Source: Planococcus sp. APC 4015
GTDB taxonomy: Bacteria > Actinomycetota > Actinomycetes > Actinomycetales > Microbacteriaceae
DNA: 64,000 bases
Direction: 5' to 3'
NCBI GenBank assembly: GCA_030407505.1
Contig: JASDDH010000008.1
Span: 81,665-145,664, forward strand
Shown: one piece after another, positions 25,763 to 33,944 of the stretch
Numbering within the stretch: the stretch's first letter is position 1
How the letters are laid out: each line of letters begins with the position of its first letter
The notes under the pieces: model-generated
Told to the model about the DNA's origin: nothing
Database searches by the model: none
The model's input: only the letters and a program-made list of their open reading frames with translations
Translations under genes and position numbers: made by a program

Positions 25763-26925
25763 GGAGCCACGTCGATGGACGAATCGGTCACGTACGCGCC
25801 GTCCTCGTAGTGGCCGATCGTGGCGCTGAACGAGAGCTGACCCGACTCGCTGCCCGCGTGCACGCCGCAGATGCCGGTGGACTCGGGGAGCTCGAGGAGC
25901 GCCTGCTGCACGGCTGCCGGGTCGTTCGATCCGGCGGCTTCGATCGCGTCGAAGAGCAGGTTGGCGCCGTCGTAGGCGATGGCGGCGTACTCGGTCGGTG
26001 CCGAGCCCCACTCCTCCTCGTAGGCCGTGGACCAGTCGAACAGCGCGCCCTCGGTCGCCGCGGACGGCACACACTGGTTGCGGTTGTAGATCGTGTCGAA
26101 GCCCTCGTAGTTGAGCTGCTCGTACGTTCCCGGCTGGAGACCGGCGACGAAGCTCGGAAGCTTCACCCCGGCGGTGGCCAGCGCGTTCGCGGCGACGATG
26201 TAGTCGGCCTGCTGACCGTAGACGAAGAGCATCTCGGCGTCGGACTCGCGCAGCGTGTTGGCCTGGGTCGAGAGGTCGACGTCGCCGGTCTGGAAGATCT
26301 CTTCGTCGACGACTTCGAAGCCGAACTCCTCGGCGGCCTCGTGGACGACCTCCGACGCACCCGTTCCGAGCTCACCGCTCTCGCGCAGCAGTGCCACCTT
26401 GGTGACGCCGAGGTCTTCGGCGGCGAACTGCGTCGCCGCCGTGGTGGTGATGCCGTCGTGCGACGTCATCCCGAACGCCCAGTCGCTGGCGGCGGCGAGC
26501 TTGGCGTTGGTGCCGCCCATGATGACGGGGATGCCGGCGCGGTCGACCTGCGTCATCACGGCGAAGCCCTGCGTGCTCACCGGGAATCCGATGACGGCGA
26601 CGGGACTCTCGCTCGTGATGCGGTTGAACGCGTTGAGGGCGGTGGCGTCGTCGGCGCCGGTGTCCTCCTGCACGATGCGCACGGTGGCACCGTTGATGCC
26701 GCCGGCCTCGTTGATCTCGGCGACGGCCATCTCGATGCCGTGCGACATCGGCTCGCCGAGCACGGCCGAGCCGCCCGTGGTGGGCAGCGCCACACCCACG
26801 ACGATCTCGCCGGCGGGGGTGTCGCCACCCGAGCCGCCGTCTGCTCCTGCGCTGCACGCCGAGAGCGCGAGCGCCCCGATGGCGACGGCGGCGAATGCCA
26901 CCGGCTTCATGGACTTACGTGTCAT
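25759..26925 (-). CDS. Branched-chain amino acid/amide-type ABC transporter binding lipoprotein
   Basis: A 388-residue Peripla_BP_6 (LivJ/AmiC-like) solute-binding protein. A lipoprotein signal leads (MTRKSMKPVAF, hydrophobic core, LALSACSAG with lipid Cys at about 24), then VGVALPTTGGSAVLGEPM and the AVIGFPVSTQGFAVMTQVDRAGIPVIMGG segment of type I binding folds. This class binds branched amino acids, but also amides, urea, and aromatic or dicarboxylic acids. Its place in an operon of amide and aromatic-type enzymes suggests it captures the pathway's substrate. It lies 69 bases after the second ATPase gene. Confidence 0.92.
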   Translation of the reverse strand: MTRKSMKPVAFAAVAIGALALSACSAGADGGSGGDTPAGEIVVGVALPTTGGSAVLGEPMSHGIEMAVAEINEAGGINGATVRIVQEDTGADDATALNAFNRITSESPVAVIGFPVSTQGFAVMTQVDRAGIPVIMGGTNAKLAAASDWAFGMTSHDGITTTAATQFAAEDLGVTKVALLRESGELGTGASEVVHEAAEEFGFEVVDEEIFQTGDVDLSTQANTLRESDAEMLFVYGQQADYIVAANALATAGVKLPSFVAGLQPGTYEQLNYEGFDTIYNRNQCVPSAATEGALFDWSTAYEEEWGSAPTEYAAIAYDGANLLFDAIEAAGSNDPAAVQQALLELPESTGICGVHAGSESGQLSFSATIGHYEDGAYVTDSSIDVAP

Positions 26926-26994
26926 TGCTGTTCCTCACTCGATGTGGTCTTGGTCGGGGTGTTCGGGTGTCGGGCCGTGCAGACGATGTGCCTG

Positions 26995-27714
26995 CTACGA
27001 CCCCAGGTAGGCCTTGCGGACCTCGGGCTCGTCGCCGAGCGTCGATGCGGGTCCTTCGGCGACGATGCGTCCCGTCTCGAGGACGTAGCCGCGGTCGGAC
27101 GACGCGAGTGCGAGCCGGGCGTTCTGCTCGACGAGCAGAACCGACAGGCCGTGCTCGCGGCTGTACCGGCTGATGAGGTGCACCACTTCGATCGCGAGCT
27201 TGGGCGACAGGCCGAGCGACGGCTCATCGAGCAGCAGCAGGCGCGGCTTCGAGATGATCGCCCTTCCCATGGCGAGCATCTGCTGCTCGCCGCCTGAGAG
27301 CGTCCACGCCAGGCTGTCGCGCCGCTCCCCGAGGCGCGGGAAGATCTCGAGCACCTCGGCGATCGCCGCTTTGAGGTCGCTCCCCCGCAGGCCGCTCGCG
27401 GCCGAGGCCACGTCGAGGTTCTCCACCACCGTCAGTCCGGCGAAGACGCGGCGCCCTTCGGGCACGAGCGCGAGACCGTTGCGGGCCAGCCAGTCGGTGC
27501 GCTTCCCGACGATCGACCGGCCTTCGAACCGGATGCCGCCCGAGGTCGGCTTCACGAGGCCGACGATGCCCTTCAGCGTCGTGGACTTCCCTGCACCGTT
27601 CGCGCCGATGAGGGTGACGACCTCACCGGGGGCGATGTGCAGGGTGAGGCCCCGCACCGCCGCCGCTGCGCCGTAGCTGAGCACGAGATCTTCGATCTCG
27701 AGGATGCTGGTCAT
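26995..27714 (-). CDS. ABC transporter ATP-binding protein (LivF-like)
   Basis: A 239-residue ATPase of the branched-chain amino acid class: Walker A GANGAGKS near 35-42, signature LSGGEQQMLAMGRA near 140, Walker B LLLLDEPSLGL near 158-168, H-loop VLLVEQNARLAL, and the C-terminal VRKAYLGS typical of LivF. It forms a heterodimer with the LivG-like ATPase encoded just upstream, whose stop it overlaps by four bases. Confidence 0.93.
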   Translation of the reverse strand: MTSILEIEDLVLSYGAAAAVRGLTLHIAPGEVVTLIGANGAGKSTTLKGIVGLVKPTSGGIRFEGRSIVGKRTDWLARNGLALVPEGRRVFAGLTVVENLDVASAASGLRGSDLKAAIAEVLEIFPRLGERRDSLAWTLSGGEQQMLAMGRAIISKPRLLLLDEPSLGLSPKLAIEVVHLISRYSREHGLSVLLVEQNARLALASSDRGYVLETGRIVAEGPASTLGDEPEVRKAYLGS

Positions 27715-28484
27715 ACGATCTCCTCACTTCCGAGGTACGCGCGCAGCACGTCGGGGTGCTCGCGCACCTCGGCGGGGGTGCCCTCGGCGATGATCCGGCC
27801 GTTGTCGAGCACGGTCACCTGGGCGGCGACCGAGGCGACGAACTCCATGTTGTGCTCGACCACGAGGATCGACAGGTCGGTGTCGTCGCCGAGCGAGGAC
27901 ACGAGTTCGGCGAGGCGCTTCGTCTCGCTGTCGTTCATGCCCGCGGCGGGTTCGTCCAGCAGCAGCAGGCTGGGCTGCAGGGCGAGGGCGCGGGCGATCT
28001 CGACCAGGCGACGATGCCCGTAGGGCAGTGTGCCGGCCTCGCGGTCCGCGTCTTCCGCCACGCCCACACGTCGCAGCAGAGCCATCGCCTCGCCGCGCAT
28101 GCGGGCCTCGGCGCGGCGGTAGCGCGGCATCAGTGCGACGGCCGAGAGCACACCGTATCCGCGGGTGTGATGCATCGCGACCATGACGTTCTCGATGACG
28201 GTCATGTCGTCGAACAGGCGGAGCGTCTGGAACGTGCGGGCGATGCCTCGACGGGCGGCGGCCGCCGAATTCCGTCCCTGCACGGGCCGCCCGTCGACGG
28301 TGATGGAGCCTTCGTCCCAGCGGTCGACGGCCGACACGCAGTTGATGAGCGTCGACTTGCCCGAGCCGTTGGGTCCGATGAGCGCGCGGGTCTGCCCGCG
28401 TTCCACGGTGAGATCGACCCCCGCCAGGGCGGTCACTCCGCCGAAGCGACGGACGAGGCCCTCGATGGTCAGTGCCGCGGTCAT
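27711..28484 (-). CDS. ABC transporter ATP-binding protein (LivG-like)
   Basis: A 257-residue ATPase with Walker A GPNGSGKSTLINCV near 37-50, the LivG-specific signature LPYGHRRLVEIARAL near 157-171 in place of LSGGQ, Walker B LLLLDEPAAGM, and VRAYLGS-like ending. ATG 28484 overlaps the stop of the LivM-like gene. Energises import through the LivH/LivM-like permeases encoded next to it. Confidence 0.93.
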   Translation of the reverse strand: MTAALTIEGLVRRFGGVTALAGVDLTVERGQTRALIGPNGSGKSTLINCVSAVDRWDEGSITVDGRPVQGRNSAAAARRGIARTFQTLRLFDDMTVIENVMVAMHHTRGYGVLSAVALMPRYRRAEARMRGEAMALLRRVGVAEDADREAGTLPYGHRRLVEIARALALQPSLLLLDEPAAGMNDSETKRLAELVSSLGDDTDLSILVVEHNMEFVASVAAQVTVLDNGRIIAEGTPAEVREHPDVLRAYLGSEEIV

Positions 28485-29533
28485 GATGCGACCTCTTCCT
28501 GGGTGTTCTTCGACGACGCCCTGCGGCGCAGGAGGCGGACGATGCGACTCACGCCCCCACGGACGACGCCCCAGATGCCGCCGGGGACGAAGGCGACCAT
28601 GACCAGCAGCAGCAGGCCGTAGATCAGCAGGTAGTACTCCTGGACACCGCGCAGGACCTCGGGCAGGAACGTGAGGGCGAAAGCGCCGATCACCGCGCCC
28701 CACGGGCTCTTGGCTCCGCCGACGACGACCATCGCGAGCATCGAGACCGACAGCGCGAGGTCGTAGGTGCCGGGGCTGATGTAGGTGACGAAGCCCGCAT
28801 TGAGGGCGCCCGCGAGTCCCGCGAAGGCGGCGCCGATACCGAAGGCGAGCACCTTCACCCTGCTCAGCGAGACCCCCATCGCGGCGGCGGCGATGTCGCT
28901 GTCGCGCACGGCCTGCATGGCCCTCCCGTACGAGGACACCCGCACCATCTGCACGAAGTAGATGGCGAGGACCATGATGACGCCGATGAAGATCGCCCAG
29001 TCCGAGACCGTGACCAGCTCGAAACCGCCGATGATCGGCGCCACGATGTCACGCACGCCCAGAGCACCGCCCGACAGCCACGACCAGTTCACGAGGATCA
29101 GGGCGACGACCTGGCCGAAGCCGAGGGTCGCGAGCGCCAGGTAGTGGCCCTTCAATCGCAATGCCGGAATGCCGATCGCCAAGCCGAAGATCACGCTGAT
29201 CACCACCGCCAGCACGATGGCCAGACCGAGGTCGAGAGAAAGCCGGGTGACCAGCAGTCCGGTCGCGTAGCCGCCGATCGCATAGAACGCCGCCTGGCCG
29301 AGCGAGACCTGACCGCTCAGGCCGAACGTGACGTAGAGGCCGACCGCCGCGATCGCCATGATCTCGGCGTTCACCGTGACCTGCAGCCAGTAGTTGTTGT
29401 CGATGCCGAGGGCGAGCGCGATGACGAGCACCAGCATCGCCGGCCACACGAGCCACGACAAAGCCGACTGCCACCGATTCGCGCCGGACGTCGCGGGGGG
29501 TAGCGCCGAACGGGTCTGGGGAAGGACGCTCAC
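28481..29533 (-). CDS. ABC transporter permease (LivM-like)
   Basis: A 350-residue inner-membrane permease with about ten hydrophobic segments and LivM family marks: YVTFGLSGQVSLGQAAFYAIGGY near 68-90, IGIPALRLKGHYLALATLGFG near 118-138, and the coupling stretch VRVSSYGRAMQAVRDSDIAAAAMGV near 195-220. It overlaps the LivH-like gene by four bases at its start. The N-terminal 20 residues are Ser/Pro-rich and cytoplasmic. Confidence 0.92.
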   Translation of the reverse strand: MSVLPQTRSALPPATSGANRWQSALSWLVWPAMLVLVIALALGIDNNYWLQVTVNAEIMAIAAVGLYVTFGLSGQVSLGQAAFYAIGGYATGLLVTRLSLDLGLAIVLAVVISVIFGLAIGIPALRLKGHYLALATLGFGQVVALILVNWSWLSGGALGVRDIVAPIIGGFELVTVSDWAIFIGVIMVLAIYFVQMVRVSSYGRAMQAVRDSDIAAAAMGVSLSRVKVLAFGIGAAFAGLAGALNAGFVTYISPGTYDLALSVSMLAMVVVGGAKSPWGAVIGAFALTFLPEVLRGVQEYYLLIYGLLLLVMVAFVPGGIWGVVRGGVSRIVRLLRRRASSKNTQEEVAS

Positions 29534-30399
29534 AGCTTCTCACCGACTTTCGCTCCGAAGATGCCTTGGGGCCGCACGAGCAGGAAGCCGATCATCAGCG
29601 CGAAGGCGATGAGATCCTTGCTGTCCGAGCCGATGAAGCTTCCGGCGAGGTTCTCGACGATCCCGAGGCCGAAGGCCGCGATGGCGGCCCCCGTGAGGTT
29701 GCCGAACCCGCCGATGACGCAGGCCGCGAAGGCCTTGAGCGCGATCAGCATGCCGACGTGCACCGTGACGGAGAACATCGGTGCGACCAGCACGCCGGCG
29801 GCTCCTGACAGCGCGGTGCTGATGATGAAGGCGATGATGACGATCCGGCTGGTGCGCACGCCCATCAGTTGTGCGGTGTCGGCATCCACCGCGGTCGCCT
29901 GCATCTGCCGACCGAGCCTGGTCTTGGTCAGCAGCAGGTTGAGACCCACGATCAGCACGATCGAGATGCCGATGAGGAACAGCGACACGGTGGACACGCG
30001 GGCGCCGAGGATGTCGAGCGAGATGTTGGGCACGAGCGAGCCGAGCGTGCGGGGGTCCGGACCCCAGATCAGGTGCGCGGCCTGCTGGAGGACGATGCCC
30101 ACGGCCACGGTCGAGATGATCATCGACGCATGCGGCTTGTTGCGCAGCGGCCGGTAGGTCACCTGCTCCATGCCGACGCCGACGAGGGCCGCCGCTCCGA
30201 TGCCCAGCAGGGCTGCGGCCAGCAGGGGCACGCCGGCGACCGCCGCGGCCGACGAGGCCACGAACGCGCCGAGCATGACGAACTCCGCCTGCGCGAAGTT
30301 CAGCACCCCCGCCACGCGGTAGGTCAGCAGGAAGGCGACCGCGAGCAGCGCGTAGATGCCCCCGATGGCCAGTCCGCTGACGAGCGATTGGATGATCAT
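29530..30399 (-). CDS. ABC transporter permease (LivH-like)
   Basis: A 289-residue permease with LivH hallmarks: LVSGLAIGGIYALLAVAFLLTYRVAGVLNFAQAEF near 6-40 and the coupling region KTRLGRQMQATAVDADTAQLMGV near 160-182. ATG 30399 overlaps the tandem-nitrilase stop by four bases (30396-30399), so the enzyme and transporter are made from one message. Confidence 0.92.
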   Translation of the reverse strand: MIIQSLVSGLAIGGIYALLAVAFLLTYRVAGVLNFAQAEFVMLGAFVASSAAAVAGVPLLAAALLGIGAAALVGVGMEQVTYRPLRNKPHASMIISTVAVGIVLQQAAHLIWGPDPRTLGSLVPNISLDILGARVSTVSLFLIGISIVLIVGLNLLLTKTRLGRQMQATAVDADTAQLMGVRTSRIVIIAFIISTALSGAAGVLVAPMFSVTVHVGMLIALKAFAACVIGGFGNLTGAAIAAFGLGIVENLAGSFIGSDSKDLIAFALMIGFLLVRPQGIFGAKVGEKL

Positions 30400-32144
30400 G
30401 CGGGGATGCCCTCCTCGAGCGTCTCGACGAGAACGTCGTACAGATGGGGCTGACGGGTCGCGAGCGGATCGAGGTGATACCCCTGAACCTTGCTGTGCGA
30501 ATCCATCAGGTCGAGGTCGAGGAAGAGATCCTCCTCGAAGCCCGTGCGCGACGCGAAAGCGGTCGGGTACCGCATGACGGCGACGGGCTGGCCGGGGATG
30601 AAGCGATCGGCCACCACCACCTGACTGCCGTAGCCGGCGGGGTTGTCGGTACGGGCGACCGACACCAGGTGCACGCGATTCTCTTCGGTACGTTCCGTCG
30701 CGGCCTGCGTCGCGGCTTCGAGGCGGTCCCAGCTGACCGGATGCGCGATGATCTCCGCGCCGCGCAGGGCCAGGATGCGTGCCACCTCGGGCAGCCACAC
30801 TTCGTTGCCGATCATCAGCCCGATGCGACCGACGGGCGTCTGAGCGACGACGAACTCGTCTCCGGCTGTCGCCCACGACCGCTCGTCTCGGCTCAGGTGC
30901 GCCTTGCGGTACGACGCGGCGATGCCACCCGAGCCGTCGATCAGATAGGCCGTGGAGTAGAAGCGGCCGGCCTCCTCCTCGACCACGTTGACGACGACCC
31001 AGACCCCGTGCTCGCCCGCGGCCGCACGGAGGGCGTCGAGGGCCTGAGACCCGAGAGCCGCGGCGGCGGGCGGATCGGCCGCGATCGAACCCGGGGCGTG
31101 GATGAACAGTTCGGGGAAGACACCGAGCTGCGCACCGCGTCGGGCGGCGTACGAGACCTGCGCCACGGCACGGGTCAGGGTCCACGACGTCGCGTGGTAC
31201 CACGATGTCTGAAGCGTGGCGACACGCACGAGCCGCTCGGCGACGCCGTCGGGCACCGGCCCGTACATCGCCGCGCCCGCGTGGTCGGCGATGTCGCGAC
31301 GCAGTTCGGCGTACAGGTCGGGACGACGGAACGCGGTCAGGTCGCCGATGTCGTGCAGCTGCTTGGGATGGCTCGTGGCGGGGGTGATGTCGGCCCACAC
31401 CATCCCCTCCTCGGTCTCGCCTGCGTTGGCGACGATGTCGCCGAGCGGCGAGATGACCTGCGAGCCGCCCGTCCAGGGATGCCCGTCGGCAGGGCCGCCG
31501 ACGGTGTTCGCCGCAACGTGCCAGACGTGGTTCTCGATCGCCCGCAGCGGCTCGTGGACCCGCATCTCATCCGGTCCGCGGGAGTTCAACGAGTTGAGCA
31601 GCACCTGCGCGCCCTTGAGGGCCAGGATGCGGGGCACCTCGGGCACGATGCCGTCGGCGCACAGCAGCAGCCCGACACGGCCGATCGCGGTGTCGACGAC
31701 CTCGAGCTCCTTCGTGCCGGGTGTGAACAGCGTGTATTCGTAGTCCCAGAAGACCGTCTTGTGGTGGACGTGCACGATCTCGCCGTCGGCGTCGATCAGC
31801 ACAGACGCGATGTGCACGTCGGGTGCGGTCTCGCCGCGGAGGTCCACGCCGACGGCGATCATGATCCCGAGGTCACGAGCAGCCTGACGGATGCCGGTCA
31901 CGAAAGCCCCGTCGATCGACTCGCTCTTGTCGAAGCACTCCGCGCGGTCTGCGTAATCGCGGACGCGGTTGGAGTTCTCGGGCGTGACGAGCACGTCGAC
32001 TCCCGCGTCCGCGGCCTCTCGCATGAATCCGACGACGCGGGCGAGGTTCGCCTCGACGTCGGAGCCCGAGAAGAACTGCGCGGCTGCCGCGCGCACCACT
32101 CCGGCTTCGGTGGATGAATTCGGGTTCATTCGTTCCATTTTCAT
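30396..32144 (-). CDS. Tandem nitrilase-superfamily protein, second domain without catalytic Cys
   Basis: A 582-residue protein of two C-N hydrolase domains. Domain 1 (about 15-270) keeps the triad Glu56 (TPENSN), Lys129 (HHKTVFW) and Cys162 (LLLCADG). Domain 2 (about 305-560) keeps Glu345 (FPELFIH) and Lys414 (YRKAHLS), but the cysteine position is Gly446 in LMIGNEVWLPE, so it cannot work as a nitrilase or amidase. Single-domain relatives hydrolyse nitriles, amides or N-carbamoyl compounds. First gene of the catabolic operon. ATG 32144 lies four bases from a perfect inverted repeat; ATG 32129, with GGAA eight bases upstream, may be the true start. Confidence 0.88.
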   Translation of the reverse strand: MKMERMNPNSSTEAGVVRAAAAQFFSGSDVEANLARVVGFMREAADAGVDVLVTPENSNRVRDYADRAECFDKSESIDGAFVTGIRQAARDLGIMIAVGVDLRGETAPDVHIASVLIDADGEIVHVHHKTVFWDYEYTLFTPGTKELEVVDTAIGRVGLLLCADGIVPEVPRILALKGAQVLLNSLNSRGPDEMRVHEPLRAIENHVWHVAANTVGGPADGHPWTGGSQVISPLGDIVANAGETEEGMVWADITPATSHPKQLHDIGDLTAFRRPDLYAELRRDIADHAGAAMYGPVPDGVAERLVRVATLQTSWYHATSWTLTRAVAQVSYAARRGAQLGVFPELFIHAPGSIAADPPAAAALGSQALDALRAAAGEHGVWVVVNVVEEEAGRFYSTAYLIDGSGGIAASYRKAHLSRDERSWATAGDEFVVAQTPVGRIGLMIGNEVWLPEVARILALRGAEIIAHPVSWDRLEAATQAATERTEENRVHLVSVARTDNPAGYGSQVVVADRFIPGQPVAVMRYPTAFASRTGFEEDLFLDLDLMDSHSKVQGYHLDPLATRQPHLYDVLVETLEEGIPA

Positions 32145-32148
32145 AATG

Positions 32149-32168
32149 TAGAAGAAGTATTTCTTCTA
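32149..32168. promoter_or_regulatory. Perfect inverted repeat, probable operator of the catabolic operon
   Basis: TAGAAGAA-GTAT-TTCTTCTA is an exact 8-bp inverted repeat with a 4-base spacer. It lies just downstream of the predicted minus-strand promoter and just before the tandem-nitrilase start. The AT-rich palindrome stands out from the GC-rich surroundings and is the size of a GntR- or TetR-type site; the bound protein is not known. Confidence 0.75.
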
Positions 32169-32183
32169 TGTGAGATTGCGGCC

Positions 32184-32213
32184 ACGATACGAAAGCCGGA
32201 ACCGGTGTGTCAA
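32184..32213 (-). promoter_or_regulatory. Promoter of the catabolic operon (TTGACA ... TATCGT)
   Basis: Read on the minus strand, TTGACA (32213-32208) is followed after 18 bases by TATCGT (32189-32184). The expected start point is near 32176, placing the palindrome at 32149-32168 immediately downstream, where a bound protein would block elongation or initiation. Confidence 0.6.
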
Positions 32214-32518
32214 GCTAGTAGAGCAGAGTCGCATGGGCATCGAAACATTCTCGAAATGTGCCCCTCGGCTGCCTTTATGGCGCTGGTCAGAGGCTAGTTC
32301 CACGAGGTTCTTCGCTCTTCCTCGAATGCCCGGCGGAGGGAAATCGCCGTCAAACCCCGCTTGCACGGGCGCGAGCGTCCATCAACTCTTAACACGGTCG
32401 AAACACGTCGAATAGCAGGCTCGCGCCCCCGTGAATCCGCGTGATCACGGGAGATCCCGCCACCATCGGAGTGTGTTCTCATATAGTGCAAAGAGTCATC
32501 GCAGAAGACGGGAGCATC
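32214..32518. other. Intergenic region between tandem nitrilase and leuC
   Basis: About 300 bases beyond the operon promoter hold no convincing gene. Short open frames here lack ribosome sites and family similarity. It should contain the leuC promoter; CATATAGT near 32480-32487 is a possible -10 region, but no good -35 was found at the right distance. Confidence 0.5.
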
Positions 32519-33937
32519 ATGGCGGGTAGGACCCTCATCGACAAGGTCTGGGCTCGTCACGTCGTGCGATCCGGCGACACTGCGACACCCGACCTGCTCT
32601 ACGTCGACCTGCATCTCGTCCACGAGGTGTCCAGCGCCCAGGCCTTCGACGGTCTCCGCGTCGCGGGGATGCCGGTGCGCCGGCCCGACCTCACGATCGC
32701 GACAGAGGATCACAACACCCCCACCATCGCCATCGACCGCCCCATCGCCGACCCGACGAGTCGCCTGCAGATCGAGACGCTTCGGCGCAATTGCGCGGAG
32801 TTCGGCATCCGCCTGCACTCACTCGGCGACCGGGAACAGGGCATCGTCCACGTCGTCGGCCCGCAACTCGGGCTCACCATGCCCGGACTCGTGATCGCGT
32901 GCGGAGACTCGCACACGTCCACGCACGGCGCCTTCGGCGCGCTCGGCATCGGGATCGGTACGAGCGAGGTCGAGCACGTCCTGGCGACGCAGACCCTCAG
33001 CCTCCCGCGATTCCGCACGATGGCGATCACGATCGACGGCGCACTCGCGCCCGGGGTCACGGCCAAGGACATCATCCTCACCGTCATCACCCGCATCGGT
33101 GCCACAGGCGGACAGGGCTTCATCATCGAGTACCGGGGCTCGGCGATCGAATCACTGTCGATGGACGGACGCATGACGGTGTGCAACATGTCGGCCGAGG
33201 CGGGCGCGCGTGCCGGCGTCATCGCCCCCGACGAGACCACATTCGACTACCTCCGCGGACGACCGCATGCACCCACCGGTGCGGATTGGGATGCCGCGCT
33301 CGACGAGTGGCGTCAGCTGCGCAGCGATCCCGACGCCGTGTTCGACCGCGAAGTCGTGATCGATGCGACCGACATCGCGCCGTTCGTGACGTGGGGCACC
33401 AACCCGGGGCAGGGCGTGGCGGTCTCGGGGGTGGTGCCCGACCCCGAGTCGTTCGCTGAAGAGGACGAGCGCATCGCCGCGCGGCGATCGCTGGACTACA
33501 TGGATCTCGCGCCGGGCACGGCGATGCGCGACGTGCCCGTAGACGTCGTCTTCGTCGGATCATGCACGAACGCCCGCCTCGACGACCTGCGCGCCGCGGC
33601 CGATGTCGTGCGCGGACGCACGATGGCCGACGGCATCCGCATGATCGTGGTCCCGGGCTCCGCTCGCGTGCGCATCGAGGCCGAAGCCGAGGGCCTCGCG
33701 GACGTCTTCCGCCGCTTCGGCGCAGAGTGGCGGTTCGCCGGCTGCTCGATGTGCCTCGGCATGAACCCGGACCAGCTGCACGCGGGCGAGCGCTGCGCGT
33801 CGACGTCGAACCGCAACTTCGAAGGACGCCAGGGCGCGGGGGCGAAGACCCACCTCGTCTCGCCGGCGGTCGCGGCGGCCACCGCCGTCGTCGGGCGACT
33901 CGCGCAACCGAGCGACCTCGAGCCGCTCCCCCGGTGA
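32519..33937 (+). CDS. leuC: 3-Isopropylmalate dehydratase large subunit (LeuC), without adjacent leuD
   Basis: A 472-residue aconitase-superfamily large subunit matching LeuC throughout: [58 protein letters not shown] near 128-153, [14 protein letters not shown], and [11 protein letters not shown] near 288-298. The [4Fe-4S] ligands are Cys349 (SCTN), Cys409 and Cys412 (GCSMCLGMN). ATG 32519 with GGGAG upstream is the family-consistent start. It needs a LeuD small subunit, and none is in the window, which is unusual because leuC and leuD are nearly always adjacent. It could be the leucine enzyme or a catabolic hydratase acting on maleate- or citraconate-like acids. Confidence 0.85.
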   Translation: MAGRTLIDKVWARHVVRSGDTATPDLLYVDLHLVHEVSSAQAFDGLRVAGMPVRRPDLTIATEDHNTPTIAIDRPIADPTSRLQIETLRRNCAEFGIRLHSLGDREQGIVHVVGPQLGLTMPGLVIACGDSHTSTHGAFGALGIGIGTSEVEHVLATQTLSLPRFRTMAITIDGALAPGVTAKDIILTVITRIGATGGQGFIIEYRGSAIESLSMDGRMTVCNMSAEAGARAGVIAPDETTFDYLRGRPHAPTGADWDAALDEWRQLRSDPDAVFDREVVIDATDIAPFVTWGTNPGQGVAVSGVVPDPESFAEEDERIAARRSLDYMDLAPGTAMRDVPVDVVFVGSCTNARLDDLRAAADVVRGRTMADGIRMIVVPGSARVRIEAEAEGLADVFRRFGAEWRFAGCSMCLGMNPDQLHAGERCASTSNRNFEGRQGAGAKTHLVSPAVAAATAVVGRLAQPSDLEPLPR

Positions 33938-33944
33938 ACCGGGC

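Noticed and set aside
19027..32144. Calling the operon a complete nicotinate (nic) pathway
   Set aside because: No 2,5-dihydroxypyridine dioxygenase or nicotinate dehydrogenase is present, and the isomerase-like protein lacks the usual cysteines, so only a resemblance can be claimed.
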